This document shows positions 21,952 to 33,997 of a DNA stretch of 64,000 nucleotides, one piece after another. Origin of the DNA: Pyrenula massariospora (taxonomy: Eukaryota; Ascomycota; Eurotiomycetes; Pyrenulales; Pyrenulaceae); the NCBI GenBank assembly GCA_021030905.1, contig JAGFMI010000005.1, positions 992,001 through 1,056,000 of the forward strand, read 5' to 3'. Under the pieces are notes generated by a model that did not search any database, had not been told where the DNA came from, and saw only the letters and a program-made list of their open reading frames with translations. The position numbers were made by a program, and so were the translations under genes. Each line of letters opens with the position of its first letter. Within the stretch, counting starts at the first letter, position 1.

Positions 21952-22986
21952 CTATCTGTGGGTAGATCTGGTTAAATATCGTACAGTTCAACCATCCGAG
22001 CGTTGCACAAATGCTGTATCCAGGGCTCAGCACCTGAGGGTCGTCTATTTTGATAATGCCTAAAACAGCCTAAGTCACTTTCATTCCCCCAGTAACGAGG
22101 GGCTTGGCAAGATGCAAAATCACGTGAGAGACTTTCATCCCTACTTTTTTCCCAAGAAAATAATTCCTTTTCACTTTGACGAATACCCTTAGGATGCCAT
22201 GGATGTAGCCGAATCAACGATGGATTCGAATGAACCGAGTTCTGACGAGATAGTGGAAAGCTGCAAAGGCAGCTGATCTGTTTTCTTCCATAGATCAGAC
22301 TCATATTTCCAAGAAGGGATTCGGAGGAGACAAAGAGATGATAATAAGTATTATGAGAAGAAAAAGCTTATTCTGCTTTGTTTGGATCGCTTATTGCTCA
22401 ACGTGACGGCAGGAAATGAACTGCTTGCATTAAATCTTTGGAAGCCCTGGGAATGTGCTCGGCTAATATTGTACTTTCTTTGGTTCGTGCTCAGGGGCTC
22501 AGGACTACTTGATGAGATGGGATTCCACTGCACCATGTGCCCTGAAAATTAGGCATCTTGGGTATCTCTGATCTCCTTCTACGGAGCTTCAGGTGTGTCG
22601 AGGGCCATAAAATTTGCAGTGGAATAGTCCTCGAAGTCTTGGGATCCAGAGCATGACTTTCACAACGAATGTAGGAAAGATCAATTGTTACAAGATGTTT
22701 CAGTGCAACGACAGTTCCTAGATTTCACTGTACTGTCTACCTTGGAGCTGTTTGGCTATCAATATAATGTGAGTTGTGTGTCTGCTGGATAAAGGATAGT
22801 GCTTTGTACCGTCCTTGGCATCCAATGCTCTATCTCCCGAGATTATCCCGACTAGCTTCCGTGACGTCCAACCACACCTCCAGGAGCTCCTTTCAATCAG
22901 TCTGAACTTCAGCCCCGAACTTCTCTTCGTCTGTTCTATCCACGAACAAATCCCTGGATTATAAGGCGGTTTCCTTATCCTCACAA
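21952..22986. promoter_or_regulatory. divergent haspin / COX7 upstream region
   Basis: About 1 kb between divergent starts. Short open frames on the minus strand (for example near 22000-22300) have no family resemblance. No repeat or RNA gene recognised. Confidence 0.45.
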
Positions 22987-23882
22987 ATGGTCACTCCTAC
23001 AGCGGCACGGCTGATGCGGCCGACAGCCGCCAGAGCTTTTCGATCGACTTTCCAGAAACAGTGGGGGTGAGTACAACGTTCACTCCTCAATCCATTCAGG
23101 ACTCTTCTCGACGACAGATACTAGCTCCACCAAAAGCAATCAATCAGTCACTGCTGCTTCACCTTCTGTGTCTTGTATCTGCTGACAGTCTATCTTTCTC
23201 CTCCTAGTTGGGTATACCGCGAAAACCATGTTCCCTATTACCAGCGTCTATATCAAAAAGAGGACGGGAAGCGACAATGGTACAAGGTTAGCAGACAAGA
23301 TTCTCCTTTCTGACACAAATACCGGCAGAGAATATTTCTGCGGGTCTTGTGATGCTCCCGAGCTCCTATTTCCAAACGTGCTTCCGCAACTTCACTCGGC
23401 AAAGCTTCCTGCGTCCGAACCTGTTCCGGTGCCTCCTCGAAGAAGAACCGCGAAACAAACAGTTTGTGACCTTCTTAAAGAGCAAGAGCAAGAGAAAAAT
23501 CATTGATTCATTATTTCCGAGGCTCATCATTATTAATATCAACATACAACACCATTGGGCCTCTTCAAGAGAACCCTCGAATAACCAAAGCTCCGATCCT
23601 TCCAAGCGCAGCTCAGCTTTTCAGATCGCTCATTCGCAAGATCTCATTGTCACCATTCTAATGTCCATGAATATACTAACAACCACCGACAACTAGACCG
23701 CCCGAAGCCCTTACTACATGTACGCCTTCTACACGTTGATGATAGGAACCACGACCGGAACATGGTACATGATGATCAGAATGACTTTGGTAAGCCCTTA
23801 CCCTCCTTGGATGTCAAATGGATTCTCTCAGAAGCCTAACGTACTTTATCAGGGACACAAAACATGGTTTGGCAAAGACTGA
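22987..23882 (+). CDS. cox7: cytochrome c oxidase subunit 7 (VIIa type)
   Basis: Four exons: 22987-23066, 23208-23286, 23697-23789 and 23853-23882, giving 93 aa. A small nuclear-encoded subunit of respiratory complex IV in the mitochondrial inner membrane. The N-terminus is a typical presequence (Arg/Ala/Thr-rich, no acids). Then come the fungal block WVYRENHVPYYQRLYQKEDG, TARSPYYMYAFYTLM (matching the PRSALYLYPFYA region of yeast Cox7), one membrane helix and the end GHKTWFGKD. The second intron is 410 nt, the longest in this window; the first is 141 nt. All junctions are GT...AG and keep the frame. Convergent with the CCDC47 homologue. Confidence 0.88.
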
Positions 23883-24366
23883 ATTCCGACATCGTTATGC
23901 CTTAGTCGGTGGAGGGGTGGGGAGACATGTACATAACTACGTATCAATCAAGAGCTGTTCTTCAAAGGAGGCTCAGTCAATGATAGAACATCAAAGCACT
24001 TTCCTAGTCAAGGTATTGCTGTTAGGAAAATAGCCTCCAATTTTCAAAAATCTATTGTCTCCTTGTCGTAACATCTTGTGGTAGTATAGTAGAAGAGTGA
24101 TGGGAGCAGTCCTCCTTGAAAATGATTGTAAAGCCATGTATGATGCTATAAGATCTTTATTAGATGTTGGCTCTGGACATTTCTTTCTTTGCACGGTGAC
24201 AAGACTTGGTTCAGAGGATGATGGAAAAATTTTTTGTGGACTATCACCCACTTTATAACCGATTGTACATTGAAAGAGAAGACTTGAGATCCAATACCAC
24301 ACTTATTAATTAGCTACCCAAGCCTTCCACCATCCAAACCTCCCCTCCCCACAACCCTCCCCCACC
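23883..24366. other. convergent intergenic region
   Basis: AT-richer region between the ends of COX7 and the CCDC47-like gene, probably their 3' UTRs. Nothing else supported. Confidence 0.45.
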
Positions 24367-26115
24367 CTAAGCCTTCCGCGTAACCCTCTTCTCCCCCCTC
24401 TTCCTCTTCTTCGCCTCCTCCCTCTCCACAAACTTCCGCTGCTCCTCCGCCGTCATCCCGCGCATCTTCCGATCCCGCTCGTCCTTCTTCATCTTGTCCG
24501 TCTTGCTCCGCCGCGCCTCCTCCGTCTCGGCCTCGGCGGCCCGCTTCAGCCGCCCGATCTGCTCGTCGCGGGTCGCCCGGATCTTGCGGAGGATCTCCGG
24601 GCGGAGGTGTGCGGCGGCGGCGAGGTGGTCGGGGAGGCGGAGGTAGGTGGTGAAGAGGGCGGTGGTGGGGGTGTAGGATGAGGGGGAGGTGCCCGGGGGG
24701 AGGCGGAGGGAGAGGTGGATGCGTTTCTTGGGGATGGTTTCGTCGAGTCTGGGGAGAGGTTGGAAGGTTAGCGGAAATGGATGGCTATGACATGTCCGGC
24801 CGATCTGCAGTATTTTCTAGCAGTATTGATCATGAAGGCCGACGATAGTCGTTGGCAGTGATCTTGCGTTTGTTCCTATGGAATATGGAGAAACTTACTT
24901 TGTTGGTTTGTCAACAGGCTGATCCGTCACAATGAGGTATTCGAAAAAGTCTCCAGCCTGCTCCACAGCCGCTATAAGGTCCTTGGTGAGCAACATCTCC
25001 GTTACCTCCGCGCTTTCGCTCATGACCGTTGCCCATTGTGGTAATTTTGGGTGCTCTTTCGTAACTGTGAGACTAACATCGTACCGCTCGTCTCGGAGCC
25101 TTTTCATCGAATTTTTGTTGACCAGCGCCCAGACAAATCCGTCGTACGACGAGTTTCCGACAGATTTTAGCTTCTCGTTCTCATCAACGCCTTGGCTCGG
25201 AGGCGGCACGTAGTCCTTCTCCTTTCCGTCAAAGACATACGAAACCGCTTCTACTTTCTCCGCCGGCGGCGCAATGCTTTCGAAGAACAGAGACAGTACA
25301 TTTTCCATAAGCAAATATACTGGGTTGTATCTCTTCTTCAGAGTCACTTTGAAGTCGACAAACGCGACATTCTGCCTTCCGCTCGCGTATGTTGTGAACT
25401 CGTTTGCTGTCTTTTCCTTCAACAAATCTTCTGGAATGCTACTTCCGGGATTTTGTAACCATAATTGAAGTGCTTGGTCATTCGCTTCGTTCACAGGGCT
25501 GGCACGATTGTAACCCCCGAAGCCAACAAGCGAGAACTCATTTGCGATGGGTTGAGCGTGCGCTTGTATCCAGGCTTTGGCTTTGCGCTTGTTCTTGCGG
25601 GTGCCCCAAACGTGCACCAGCACAGCTAGTATTATGAATGGCAGGCCAACTGCTTCGGCGTAGAAGTCGGACGGCGATGTTCTTTCCCAGACGCGATACC
25701 ACTTTGTGAAAGGGACCTGACGACCGTCTGAGGAGGGTACGCCAGCTGTAGGGCTCGATGAGAGCGATGTGGAAGCTGAAGGGATTGAGGCCGGGGATGG
25801 AGATGCTGCGAACTCTGCGAAGTCTGAAGAATGGTCAGAATATTGCTTAATGTAGACCCTGTATCTTAAAATTTCAATTCAGCAATTGCGGAGAGCTGTA
25901 GCCAGGTCATTGGCCGCCATGAGAATTTCTCATTGCTTATATAGTACCCATCGTAGTGCTATCAGCTGCCGCTTCAACAATGAGACATCTCGATTGACGC
26001 TCTTAAAAATTGCCCAAATGGAGAGTCCATCGTGGTAAAATTACGTACCTGCATCCTCGGACGGTTTTGGAGCAGTAGAGGATCCTCCGAAGAGACCCTT
26101 TAGTAGATCGGCCAT
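24367..26115 (-). CDS. CCDC47/DUF1682 family ER membrane protein
   Basis: Exons 26115-26049, 25823-24899 and 24748-24367, total 457 aa; introns are 225 and 150 nt. Animal CCDC47 belongs to the PAT complex, which helps insert multi-pass proteins in the ER; fungal DUF1682 proteins are its homologues. The first exon encodes a short MADLLKGLFGGS start. One membrane segment (about residues 74-93, FYAEAVGLPFIILAVLVHVW) is followed by the large conserved domain (AWIQAHAQPIANEFSLVGFGG, NVAFVDFKVTLKKRYN, WALVNKNSMKRLRDERYD). The last exon restores the LDETIPKKRIHLSLRLP stretch and a long Lys/Arg/Glu-rich helix at the C-terminus, as in the family. Sense strand of the last exon turns from C-rich to G-rich. 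MDM34 lies upstream on the same strand. Confidence 0.9.
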
Positions 26116-26711
26116 TTCGCAGCAGGTGCCTCCAAATAGCGACTTCTTGAAAGCTAAAGGGAGAAATCACAAGTCAGAATTGGACACGGCTGGGCGTGGC
26201 TTTCTCAGAGAGCTCCCCCGGTCATTTCCATTTACGTGAGTGGAGCACCCATTAAAATTGTAGCTCCAGGGTCCTCTTCTCCAACCAAAGATCCTATGCG
26301 GAGTTGCCAATCACGTGCTCAGAGCTTTCGCTGGTAGTAGTAGACCTTTTACATCTGCTGGTACTAAATGCACGTCTCACCGCCCCAAGATGGTTCCTTT
26401 GGAGCTCGAAAGATCTCCAGCCCATAGCTACACTGTCAAGACTTGCAAAGAGGGAAGTGCAGAGCAGACAACATCATATAGAACTCAATCTTCTGCTGTC
26501 TGGTGGAGCTGAAGGTATTCTCACATTTCCCTCTTCAATATAAAAGCCGATTCTTAGACCTCTATCGATCCTACGATAAGCACGCTGCCGTCCCAACCCA
26601 ACCCGTGTCATGAATCATCATTCATACTCCATTCACAGCTAGCCTCCCAAAATTTTCAAGATGTTTAAATCGCAACGCTCCTAAATGGTTCGTGTCTTTA
26701 CAAAAACAGAA
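26116..26711. other. intergenic, CCDC47-like upstream region
   Basis: Between two minus-strand genes; it should contain the promoter of the CCDC47-like gene and the MDM34 3' UTR. No further feature recognised. Confidence 0.45.
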
Positions 26712-28481
26712 TCAACCTGTGTAAGCAGGTGGTGCATCTCCCTCCTTCTCCTCTTGATATCGTCGAGCCATCTCACTAGCCATCTTCAACATCCAAGCCT
26801 GCTCCAGGATAGTAGAGCCATTGTTCGTATCTAAAAACTGCGCAAAATTAGGTAAAGGAGGTCTGATGGAAGCCGTTGGAGGCGCCGAAGAAGGTCCAGC
26901 TTCAATATTGGACTTCTCCGGATTTGAGCTGCCAGCAGCGTACATTGAGGCTCTTGGTGTGGCATCAAGATCGATTGTCGTGTGGCTACGTCTTGGCGTA
27001 GTCTTTTCACCAGACTCATGTCCTGGCCGTTCTAATGCTGAGGCAAGACTCTGCCTTGGCGGTGTTTTGAACCTCTCGTTGCTGGCGGAAGGCCTCAGGC
27101 TAGTCAGTGGTGCTCCATGAGCTCCGACACTGTTGTTTGGCGAAACTGAAATCGGCGGAGGGTCACCTTCCTCATCCCGAACCTCTGGAATGAGAGGCAC
27201 ATGATCGCCAGAAGCTGAAGGAGGGGCACTAGAAGCGCTCGGGGTCCCGCTTTCTGTTGTGTAGCTTTCGCCATCGCCACTAACGCTTTCCATCTCGCCC
27301 GTGTCAGTGTTTCTCCGTCGTAGGTTGACCACGCGCTTCTTGCGCCGCCTTGCCCCAGGTACCTTAGCATGCCGGTTACCTGTCGAGCTGAGACCATAAC
27401 TACTATGATGCGAGAGTGCAGGGCGGTTTGTGCTAGTCGATTCATAGATGTGTGACGTCGCCATGCTAGCTGCATAGGAGTGACTTCTTGAGAGCGCAGG
27501 TGGGGATCGCGGCGATTGTAAACCATTGCTAAGTTCCCCCCTCTCGGTCGGCCCGGCCCAGGCGCGGAAAACCGTGTCCCTCAAAGACGGAGTGAAGAGT
27601 GAAAGGGTTCGATGTGAGTCAGTCAGGGCTGCTAATCGTAGAAGGTTCTTTTGAGAGAATAATGAATGTGTTTCAACCGAATCCAGGGGTAGAGATGCTA
27701 TCTCCGCCGGATTGAGCACATTTCCTGTGGCGTCAACTGGGTCTTCTGGAGGAGCTGCCAATGGGTCTATTAGAGGTTCTTCAGTACTATTCTCTTCACG
27801 CTTTGCTATTTCCTGATCTTCCTGGGCACGGTATTCAGGCACCCACAATCTTAGCGAGAGACGATGTATTATAGCAGGCAATTCGTCCATCAGCAATATT
27901 CTCAGTTGAGCCTCGATCTCTTTCTGTAGAAAGTCACGGACAAAAGGTATGGAATCAAAGGTGGAGGAGACCTTGAGAGACTCCAGCGGATCGTTTCTAA
28001 ATACCAATGTAAGTCCTTTCTGCTTTGAGAAGACCAATATGATGAAAGCGGAGAGCTTGATATCGGAGAGGGTGATTTGTAGGGGAATAGTGAGACCAGA
28101 ACTACTAGAATCAGTACAGGCAAAAGCACATGTTGGAAGGTCTTACGCTGCTGCTAATGGCCTTGGAGCTGCAAAAGCCGGTCGGGTGAGGAGATACGTA
28201 TTGAGCGGGTTCGCCTGCACCTTTGTCTTCAATGTCAAAAAGGCATCTCCCTTGTAGCTCATCTTGAAGATGCCGCGAAACCGATCTTCTGCAATATCGC
28301 CAATCTCTAGGATATCGAGCTCGGGAGGCACATGCCCGAGATTCAGCTCGTTAACCAATATCTCGTCGACTATTATCGGCGGCTTTGGTGACTTATTGAG
28401 AGCTGTTGTGAGCAGTTCTTGGGCGCGAGTGTAGAAGGTGGCATCGGCCGTCAACGGCGACCAGTTGAAATTGAATGCCAT
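26712..28481 (-). CDS. mdm34: ERMES subunit Mdm34
   Basis: Exons 28481-28147 and 28101-26712; a 45-nt intron splits an Ala codon. The 574-aa product is the mitochondrial outer-membrane subunit of ERMES, the tether and lipid conduit between ER and mitochondria. It starts with the invariant [10 protein letters not shown] and continues with the lipid-binding SMP domain over about residues 1-210 ([24 protein letters not shown], then after the splice [19 protein letters not shown] and [21 protein letters not shown]). The second half is low-complexity with a conserved basic patch ([14 protein letters not shown]) found in filamentous fungi. It ends with a short helix near the C-terminus. The length is normal and no domain is missing. 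Confidence 0.95.
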
Positions 28482-29455
28482 AACGCTGGCCAGGCTTCAG
28501 AGCTGAGCGATCAAGAGCAAAGAACCCGACTGTTCTGGAGCATTAGGGGTTTGTTTTCATAGTCGCGGGCGTTATTGCTATCGCGTGACAGGGTTCTGGG
28601 TCCGGTGATGACCGGTGTCAAGGCGGCAATCTGAGCGTGGTGGGGAGAGGTTATGCATATGCTCTTGTCGCATCTCATGTCTCCTTCGAGAAAAGAGTTT
28701 GGAGTAGAGATCGCGAATCTTTGTGTGAACACATCTCTTGTTGAATGATATCCTGACGGAGCTGCATGTGCAGCCGAGGGATCGGAGAAGGACGCCAGGG
28801 AAAAAGATGTCGGGAACGTCACATCTTTGGCCCGAGCGACAGGGATGCCGCGCAACAAAGAAGCTCCCGCCAAAGCGTGGGGATCCATTAAAGTCAACAA
28901 ACACTTTTCAATCCGCCCAGTCTAGATCACAGAGTATCCAAGCATACTTTGCGAGAGTAATTACACAAATACAGCTATCTTCGGCATTAAGGACAAGCAC
29001 TACTTTAGGTAGCTAATCGGAAGTGTTCCCTCAGGATACAGAACCCGTTAATTAGTATAGAATTATGTCAGAAACTTAGTTTCCTTCGGTTATTCTGATA
29101 AAGACGTCAAGCATCTTTGGCCTTCGTAACCAGAGACGAAACTACTTCAAAGGCTTACGATTCTCAGAATGCTGAGATCTGATATGTTGGTTTTGTTTAC
29201 CGGCTGTAAGCCTGTCGGTCAGAGTTTTGAGGATCCATTGTTATTGAGATTAGACAACCTTCGAGATGCCTCTCCATTCACTTATATCAAATTAAGATAC
29301 CTGAAGAAGTTAGTTCAGGACAAAGTAGTAGATCTAGATTAAGGATGAACCGGAAGTAAACTATTTCGGTTGATTGTCTAGACACTTGTTCTATCTAGAT
29401 GATTCACTCGATTTTCTATGAGAGTGGTTTAATTCCAGCTGTGACGGCCTAAGCA
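28482..29455. other. intergenic region
   Basis: Nearly 1 kb between the MDM34 start and the end of the NmrA-like gene. Short overlapping frames occur at 28511-29016, but none has a recognisable family. From about 29020 it is AT-rich and empty. Confidence 0.5.
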
Positions 29456-30471
29456 TCAAGCGCCTTTCATAACGTTCTTCACTAAATTTTCCAACTCCTG
29501 TTCCGACATTGCATGAACTCCTAAAAGCTTATTGTCGAGCTGGTCTTGCGGGAATTCGCCGCCATATCCGGCCCCCCAAAGCGCTCGCTTCACGAGATTG
29601 AAACCGCCAACCATCTTATTGCCGTCCTCTTTTTGCAATTCAGCAAGACCAGCCTTTTCCAATTCCTCCGAGTTGACTTCCTGAATATCCCATGAAGAAC
29701 CAGGGGCAACCTTGTCAATGATTCGCATAATCTTATTCTGCGTGACTATTATGCTCTGAACGCGGACAATTCTATTTGTTGTTTCCTCGGGATGCTTGAG
29801 TACCCCTACGACGGCTTGTGCAATGCTGGCGAAAGTTGTGCTACTCGCTGGGCGGTCGCCGCCATCGATACGTTCAACGTGGCGATTTTTGGCGTCCACG
29901 AAAAGCCCGGCAGCAAGGCAGAACTCGAGAAATGGGCCAGTGATAACACGAGTATACGTCATTTCGGTCTCGGGAGCTTTCTCGAGGAGATGTCGGACCC
30001 CATCAAGCTTGACGTGGAACCAGGGGAGAGCGGCAGTCTTAGCAACACCCGTATCGCAGCCGAACTCAGATGGCAAGATTCGCTTCACACCTGCCGCGAT
30101 GGCAGCGTCGATCAGGGGTCTCTCGGAGACCAAGTGAACGGGTAGAGTAGAGATGACGGCATCCTGGCCGTCTAATGCAGCCGCAAGGGATGAAACAGAT
30201 TCGTAGTCCACGGGTATAGCTTTGGCTGGGGTCGGAACGCTAGAACCACTACCCTGACGAGTGAGGACCGTGACATCGAAGTTCGCCGCGATCAAGGCCT
30301 CAAGGATAGGTGGGCCGAGGTTACCGGTCGCCTATTTCGGGAGGTTAGTAACGGCCTAATAAATGATTACAGTATAAGCTTATAAACGTCGCAGCCTTAT
30401 CTCGGTGACGATCGTTCAAGAGCACGGTCACATACCCCAGCGACGGCAACTTTGTGAATGATTGGTGACAT
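29456..30471 (-). CDS. NmrA-like / isoflavone-reductase-like NAD(P)-binding protein
   Basis: Exons 30471-30436 and 30331-29456; a 104-nt phase-0 intron joins VAVAG to ATGNLG. The 303-aa product is an atypical short-chain reductase of the NmrA/PCBER group: a Rossmann fold starting with GATGNLG at residues 12-18, the STLPVHLVSERPLIDAA region and RILPSEFG, which is a hallmark of this group. Members either reduce phenylpropanoid-like substrates or act as NADP(H) redox sensors that regulate transcription; which applies here is not visible. It is divergent from a transcription factor 1.4 kb away. The first exon is supported by the dinucleotide-binding motif that only splicing completes. Confidence 0.9.
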
Positions 30472-31870
30472 GTCAAGTAATCTTGGGGTAGGGCTGGTAA
30501 GCTGACTGGATGCTGATGGGTGGAATTTAGATTTCCTATTTGGGAAGCTTAAATGGAATTCAAATCAAACGTAAACAGGTACGAATAATACAAAAGGGAC
30601 CAAAGGGCCGTCATGAACATGCGAGCTGGTACTTATACTGTCCATCATATTGAAGGATTCTGAGGAGGATTTGTGATGAAAAAGCACAATGAGAAGCAAC
30701 GAAACAAGAACACTGTTGAATTACAAAAGCAAAGCCTCATCTGCAAGCTAGCGTTTCCAAAACTTTGTCAGCGCCTTACTGAAAAATGCGGCTGCCACGG
30801 CATTTCAGTTTCATTGAAGTCTGGTTCGGAAAAATCATGCATCCCACACGGTAGGCCGACGTTGAAGAGTCGCAGCAGGTGCCAAAGTAGGCTTAGGTAA
30901 CAGCGGAAAGGCGTTACTGAAGTGTGGCGTTTCTGATCATCACCAGGCACCAGGCTTGAGTTGGAAGTGGATGAAGGTGACGTAGCTGAAAACCATCTAC
31001 TACCCAGAACACAAATGTTCTGCAGCCACTCTGAGCGGCATGCTGGATCAGATAAGGGAGATGTGGATCCAGGCATTACAGAGATTATTCGAAAGATTTC
31101 AGAGTCCCGTTTACCGTTCAGGACTTTGAGGGATGTCTGAGAGAGATGGTCAGCATCTTTGACCGTCTAATTGCAGATACGAGGATCTGAATCACTTCGA
31201 AGCCCTTTATTTGCGCAGGGGAAGAACGCGTGGCTTTTGGGGGTGTGATGGCTGCAGGACTTTTTCACCCAGGTGTCGAAGTTTTCACCCGGAGTCTTGT
31301 GGCATAAGAGATGGGTTTGGCTGACCGGGGCTGGCAGGTAAGGCCGGCTTTGGCCCGCCGCACGTTGCGCTGACCTCATCTGGTACTTTGCCCTTCCTAA
31401 GCTTTCTAACCACAGAAGGATTTTGGACGTTGCCATTCACTGCAACTGCCTCTCGTACCCTAGAATTTCAGCTCGCCTCGTCCTCTCAAAACCTCAAAAA
31501 TCATGACTGGCCTTGTCAGTGGTCAAGATGCGAGGCGGCATCCAACTGCAATCGTCAGACTGTCCCCTAATTTGGATATCGGTCTCCGGCCAATGGCTAT
31601 TGAAGCAGGGCTACCTGCTGTGAGGCCGATGGTACGGACTACAATAAATAACGAGTATTTCTGACGGTGTCGACGAGGTGTTGAAGTGGCCGCCTGATAT
31701 TTAACCTCTTCCGAGTATCTCCGAATGTAATCGTCTCTAAAAGTCATATTTGAAGCATAATTGCCTCTTCAGGTTCATGGTCGCCTTTCGAAAGGGAAAC
31801 TTTAGTCTGGAGCCCAAGCGTCTCTCCCACCCGGTGGACAATTGCAGATTGAGGTCTTTATTTCTAAGCA
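30472..31870. promoter_or_regulatory. long divergent upstream region, NmrA-like / transcription factor
   Basis: A 1.4-kb region between two divergent start codons. Only short chance frames are present. TTTTCACCC occurs twice within about 20 bp near 31262-31288. No RNA gene or mobile element recognised. Confidence 0.45.
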
Positions 31871-33466
31871 ATGCAGGAACCGTCAAACGAGATTTTCTAT
31901 TGCCCAGTTGAGGGATGCCCCAGCACTTTCAAGCGCAAGGAACACTTAGTTAGGCATTCTAAGAGCCACAGCGACGTCCGACCGTGGGTCTGTGAAATAT
32001 GTTCCAAGGGTTTCGCCCGCTCTGATGTTCTAAGACGCCACATCAAGCAACACGAACAGAAAGATGAAAACCCTACCGGACAACCACAAAATGCCTGCGA
32101 CCTTTGCCATATTAGGAAGTCACGATGTGATGGTGCCAATCCTTGTGAGGCATGTGCCAAGAGGAGTGTGCCCTGCACAAGAAGTAGAGCCATTTCGAGG
32201 TACAGATCGACCAAAGGAGGCGGAGGCCAGGATTATCCAAGCGAAGGCTCCTCTACCAGCTCCGCCGCTGAATCAGGAAGGGATACAGTCACGCTTCCGC
32301 TGCCAGCTACATCGCACGAAGACGACCTATGGGCGGTTCCCGATCCTCACCGATATCTGCGCCCCGAAGACCCCATTCAGCACACCGTCCTGGAATCAAT
32401 CTTCTCTCCAGAGACCCTGCAATCCGCTTGGCAATCTTCAACAGATTCTAATATACTGCAAAATCCCTATCTCCCTCCGACAGGTACAAATACTTTCAAC
32501 ACGATGATGCCACAAGTTTCGTCTTCCGCTCTAGTGCCACCGCAATTACAAGTCGCTCCAACAAGCTGGTGTACGAATTCCGTTGGCTCATTACCTCAAG
32601 CTCCATCCTCGAGTCTTGCCTTCCCACAGCAGATCCCAGCCCCTCGATCACCACGCCCAAATCTCTCCATGCACAGCAGACGATCTCATTCCAATTCCCC
32701 ATCTCTCCACTTGACCCCATCAACAACTCCTCAACCCCAAACTCAACCTCAACCCTCTCCCCAACCAGCTGCTCCGGCCTCTCCCGACCCCACCTCCGTC
32801 TCAAACCCCTACACCCGCGAATATTTCAACACCTTCCACCCGCGCTGGCCGCTCCTCCACGCCCCGTCCTATGACATCTGGAACTGGGGGCCCGAACTGG
32901 TATGGACGATCGTCGCGGTCGGCGCGCGCTGCATCCCCACCGCCTCCCCCTCCGCCGTCACCGCCCACCCCATGGCCCAAGCCATCCACGACGAGCTCAT
33001 GACCATGTTCGACCCGGACGCGGCCCCCGGCGGCCTGCAAGCCTACTTCGCCTCCGTCGGCCGCAGCGGCTGGAACGACCTCATCACCCTGCAGGCCGCG
33101 GTCCTCAACGTGCTGTACGCGGTCTACTTTGGCGGCGCGGACCGGGCGCAGATCGCCCGGGGCCGGCGCGTGATCGTGTACGTCGTGCAGACGATGCGGG
33201 CCATGGGGATGCTGGATCCGGCGGCGCGGAATAGATTGGGAGTGGGGCAGGGGAATCAGTGGAAGGCGTGGGTGGAGAGGGAGGGGTGGACGAGGATGGC
33301 GCAGATGTGTTTTGAGGTGGAGTTTTTCTTCATGAGGCATACGGATGAGGAGTTGGCGGCGAGTGGGGAGAGGAAGCTGGGGTTTGAGAAGGACGAGGAT
33401 GATGAGAGGATGTGGGGTGCAGCGACGGAGGAGGAGTGGAGGAGGGTGATTAGGGCGAGGAGCTGA
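31871..33466 (+). CDS. dual C2H2 + Zn2Cys6 transcription factor
   Basis: A 531-aa single-exon gene. Two C2H2 zinc fingers at residues about 11-62 (CPVEGCPSTFKRKEHLVRH, then CEICSKGFARSDVLRRH) are followed directly by a Zn2Cys6 cluster (CDLCHIRKSRCDGANPCEAC, near 76-95), a combination found only in fungi. A Ser/Pro/Gln-rich linker covers about 120-315. Then comes a fragment resembling the fungal-specific transcription factor domain (EYFNTFHPRWPLLHAPSYD and later). At 531 aa it is shorter than many relatives, so the regulatory domain may be truncated. The target genes are unknown; the nearest candidate is the divergent NmrA-like gene. Composition turns sharply from C-rich to G-rich on the sense strand after about 33100. 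Confidence 0.9.
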   Translation: MQEPSNEIFYCPVEGCPSTFKRKEHLVRHSKSHSDVRPWVCEICSKGFARSDVLRRHIKQHEQKDENPTGQPQNACDLCHIRKSRCDGANPCEACAKRSVPCTRSRAISRYRSTKGGGGQDYPSEGSSTSSAAESGRDTVTLPLPATSHEDDLWAVPDPHRYLRPEDPIQHTVLESIFSPETLQSAWQSSTDSNILQNPYLPPTGTNTFNTMMPQVSSSALVPPQLQVAPTSWCTNSVGSLPQAPSSSLAFPQQIPAPRSPRPNLSMHSRRSHSNSPSLHLTPSTTPQPQTQPQPSPQPAAPASPDPTSVSNPYTREYFNTFHPRWPLLHAPSYDIWNWGPELVWTIVAVGARCIPTASPSAVTAHPMAQAIHDELMTMFDPDAAPGGLQAYFASVGRSGWNDLITLQAAVLNVLYAVYFGGADRAQIARGRRVIVYVVQTMRAMGMLDPAARNRLGVGQGNQWKAWVEREGWTRMAQMCFEVEFFFMRHTDEELAASGERKLGFEKDEDDERMWGAATEEEWRRVIRARS

Positions 33467-33997
33467 TGGGTTACATTAGATTTCTCTTTCGTCAGATATT
33501 TGCGGGACATCTTTAAAAAGGTTGCTGGGTTGTTTAGAGCTGCTGTTTGAGCATTTGAAAGACTTGGAAGATTTCGTTCAGTGCTGGTTTCAATTGCGTA
33601 TACCATTTTGGGGGCTCGCATCGGTATCGGGTTCGGTATCGGGAGGATTTTCAAAGACCCTATGTACAACATCCAGCGATATCTTCATCGTCATGTCGCG
33701 TAGACGCGACTTAAGATGGCTACATGCATTATCATGATCACGAACATATTTGCGATCTCTACACTTCAAGAACAGTAACGAAAATCAAATATATTTTCAG
33801 CAAATCGCTAACATAACACCGTCGCCATGCCTCCCTCTTTACGCCGAACAAGGTCTTGCTATGTAAAGAGTTCCAAGTATCATCACCCAAAGATTGATTT
33901 CGTTATTCATACTACAGATTCCCGCCAACACCTGTCAAATTTCTGGGAGCTCCTGTCTCCCTTCCAAAATAAGAAAACTTACCTGCAGAGTGACTCC
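33467..33997. other. convergent intergenic region
   Basis: Between the 3' ends of the transcription factor and the PLC-like gene. Presumed 3' UTRs; no other feature seen. Confidence 0.45.
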
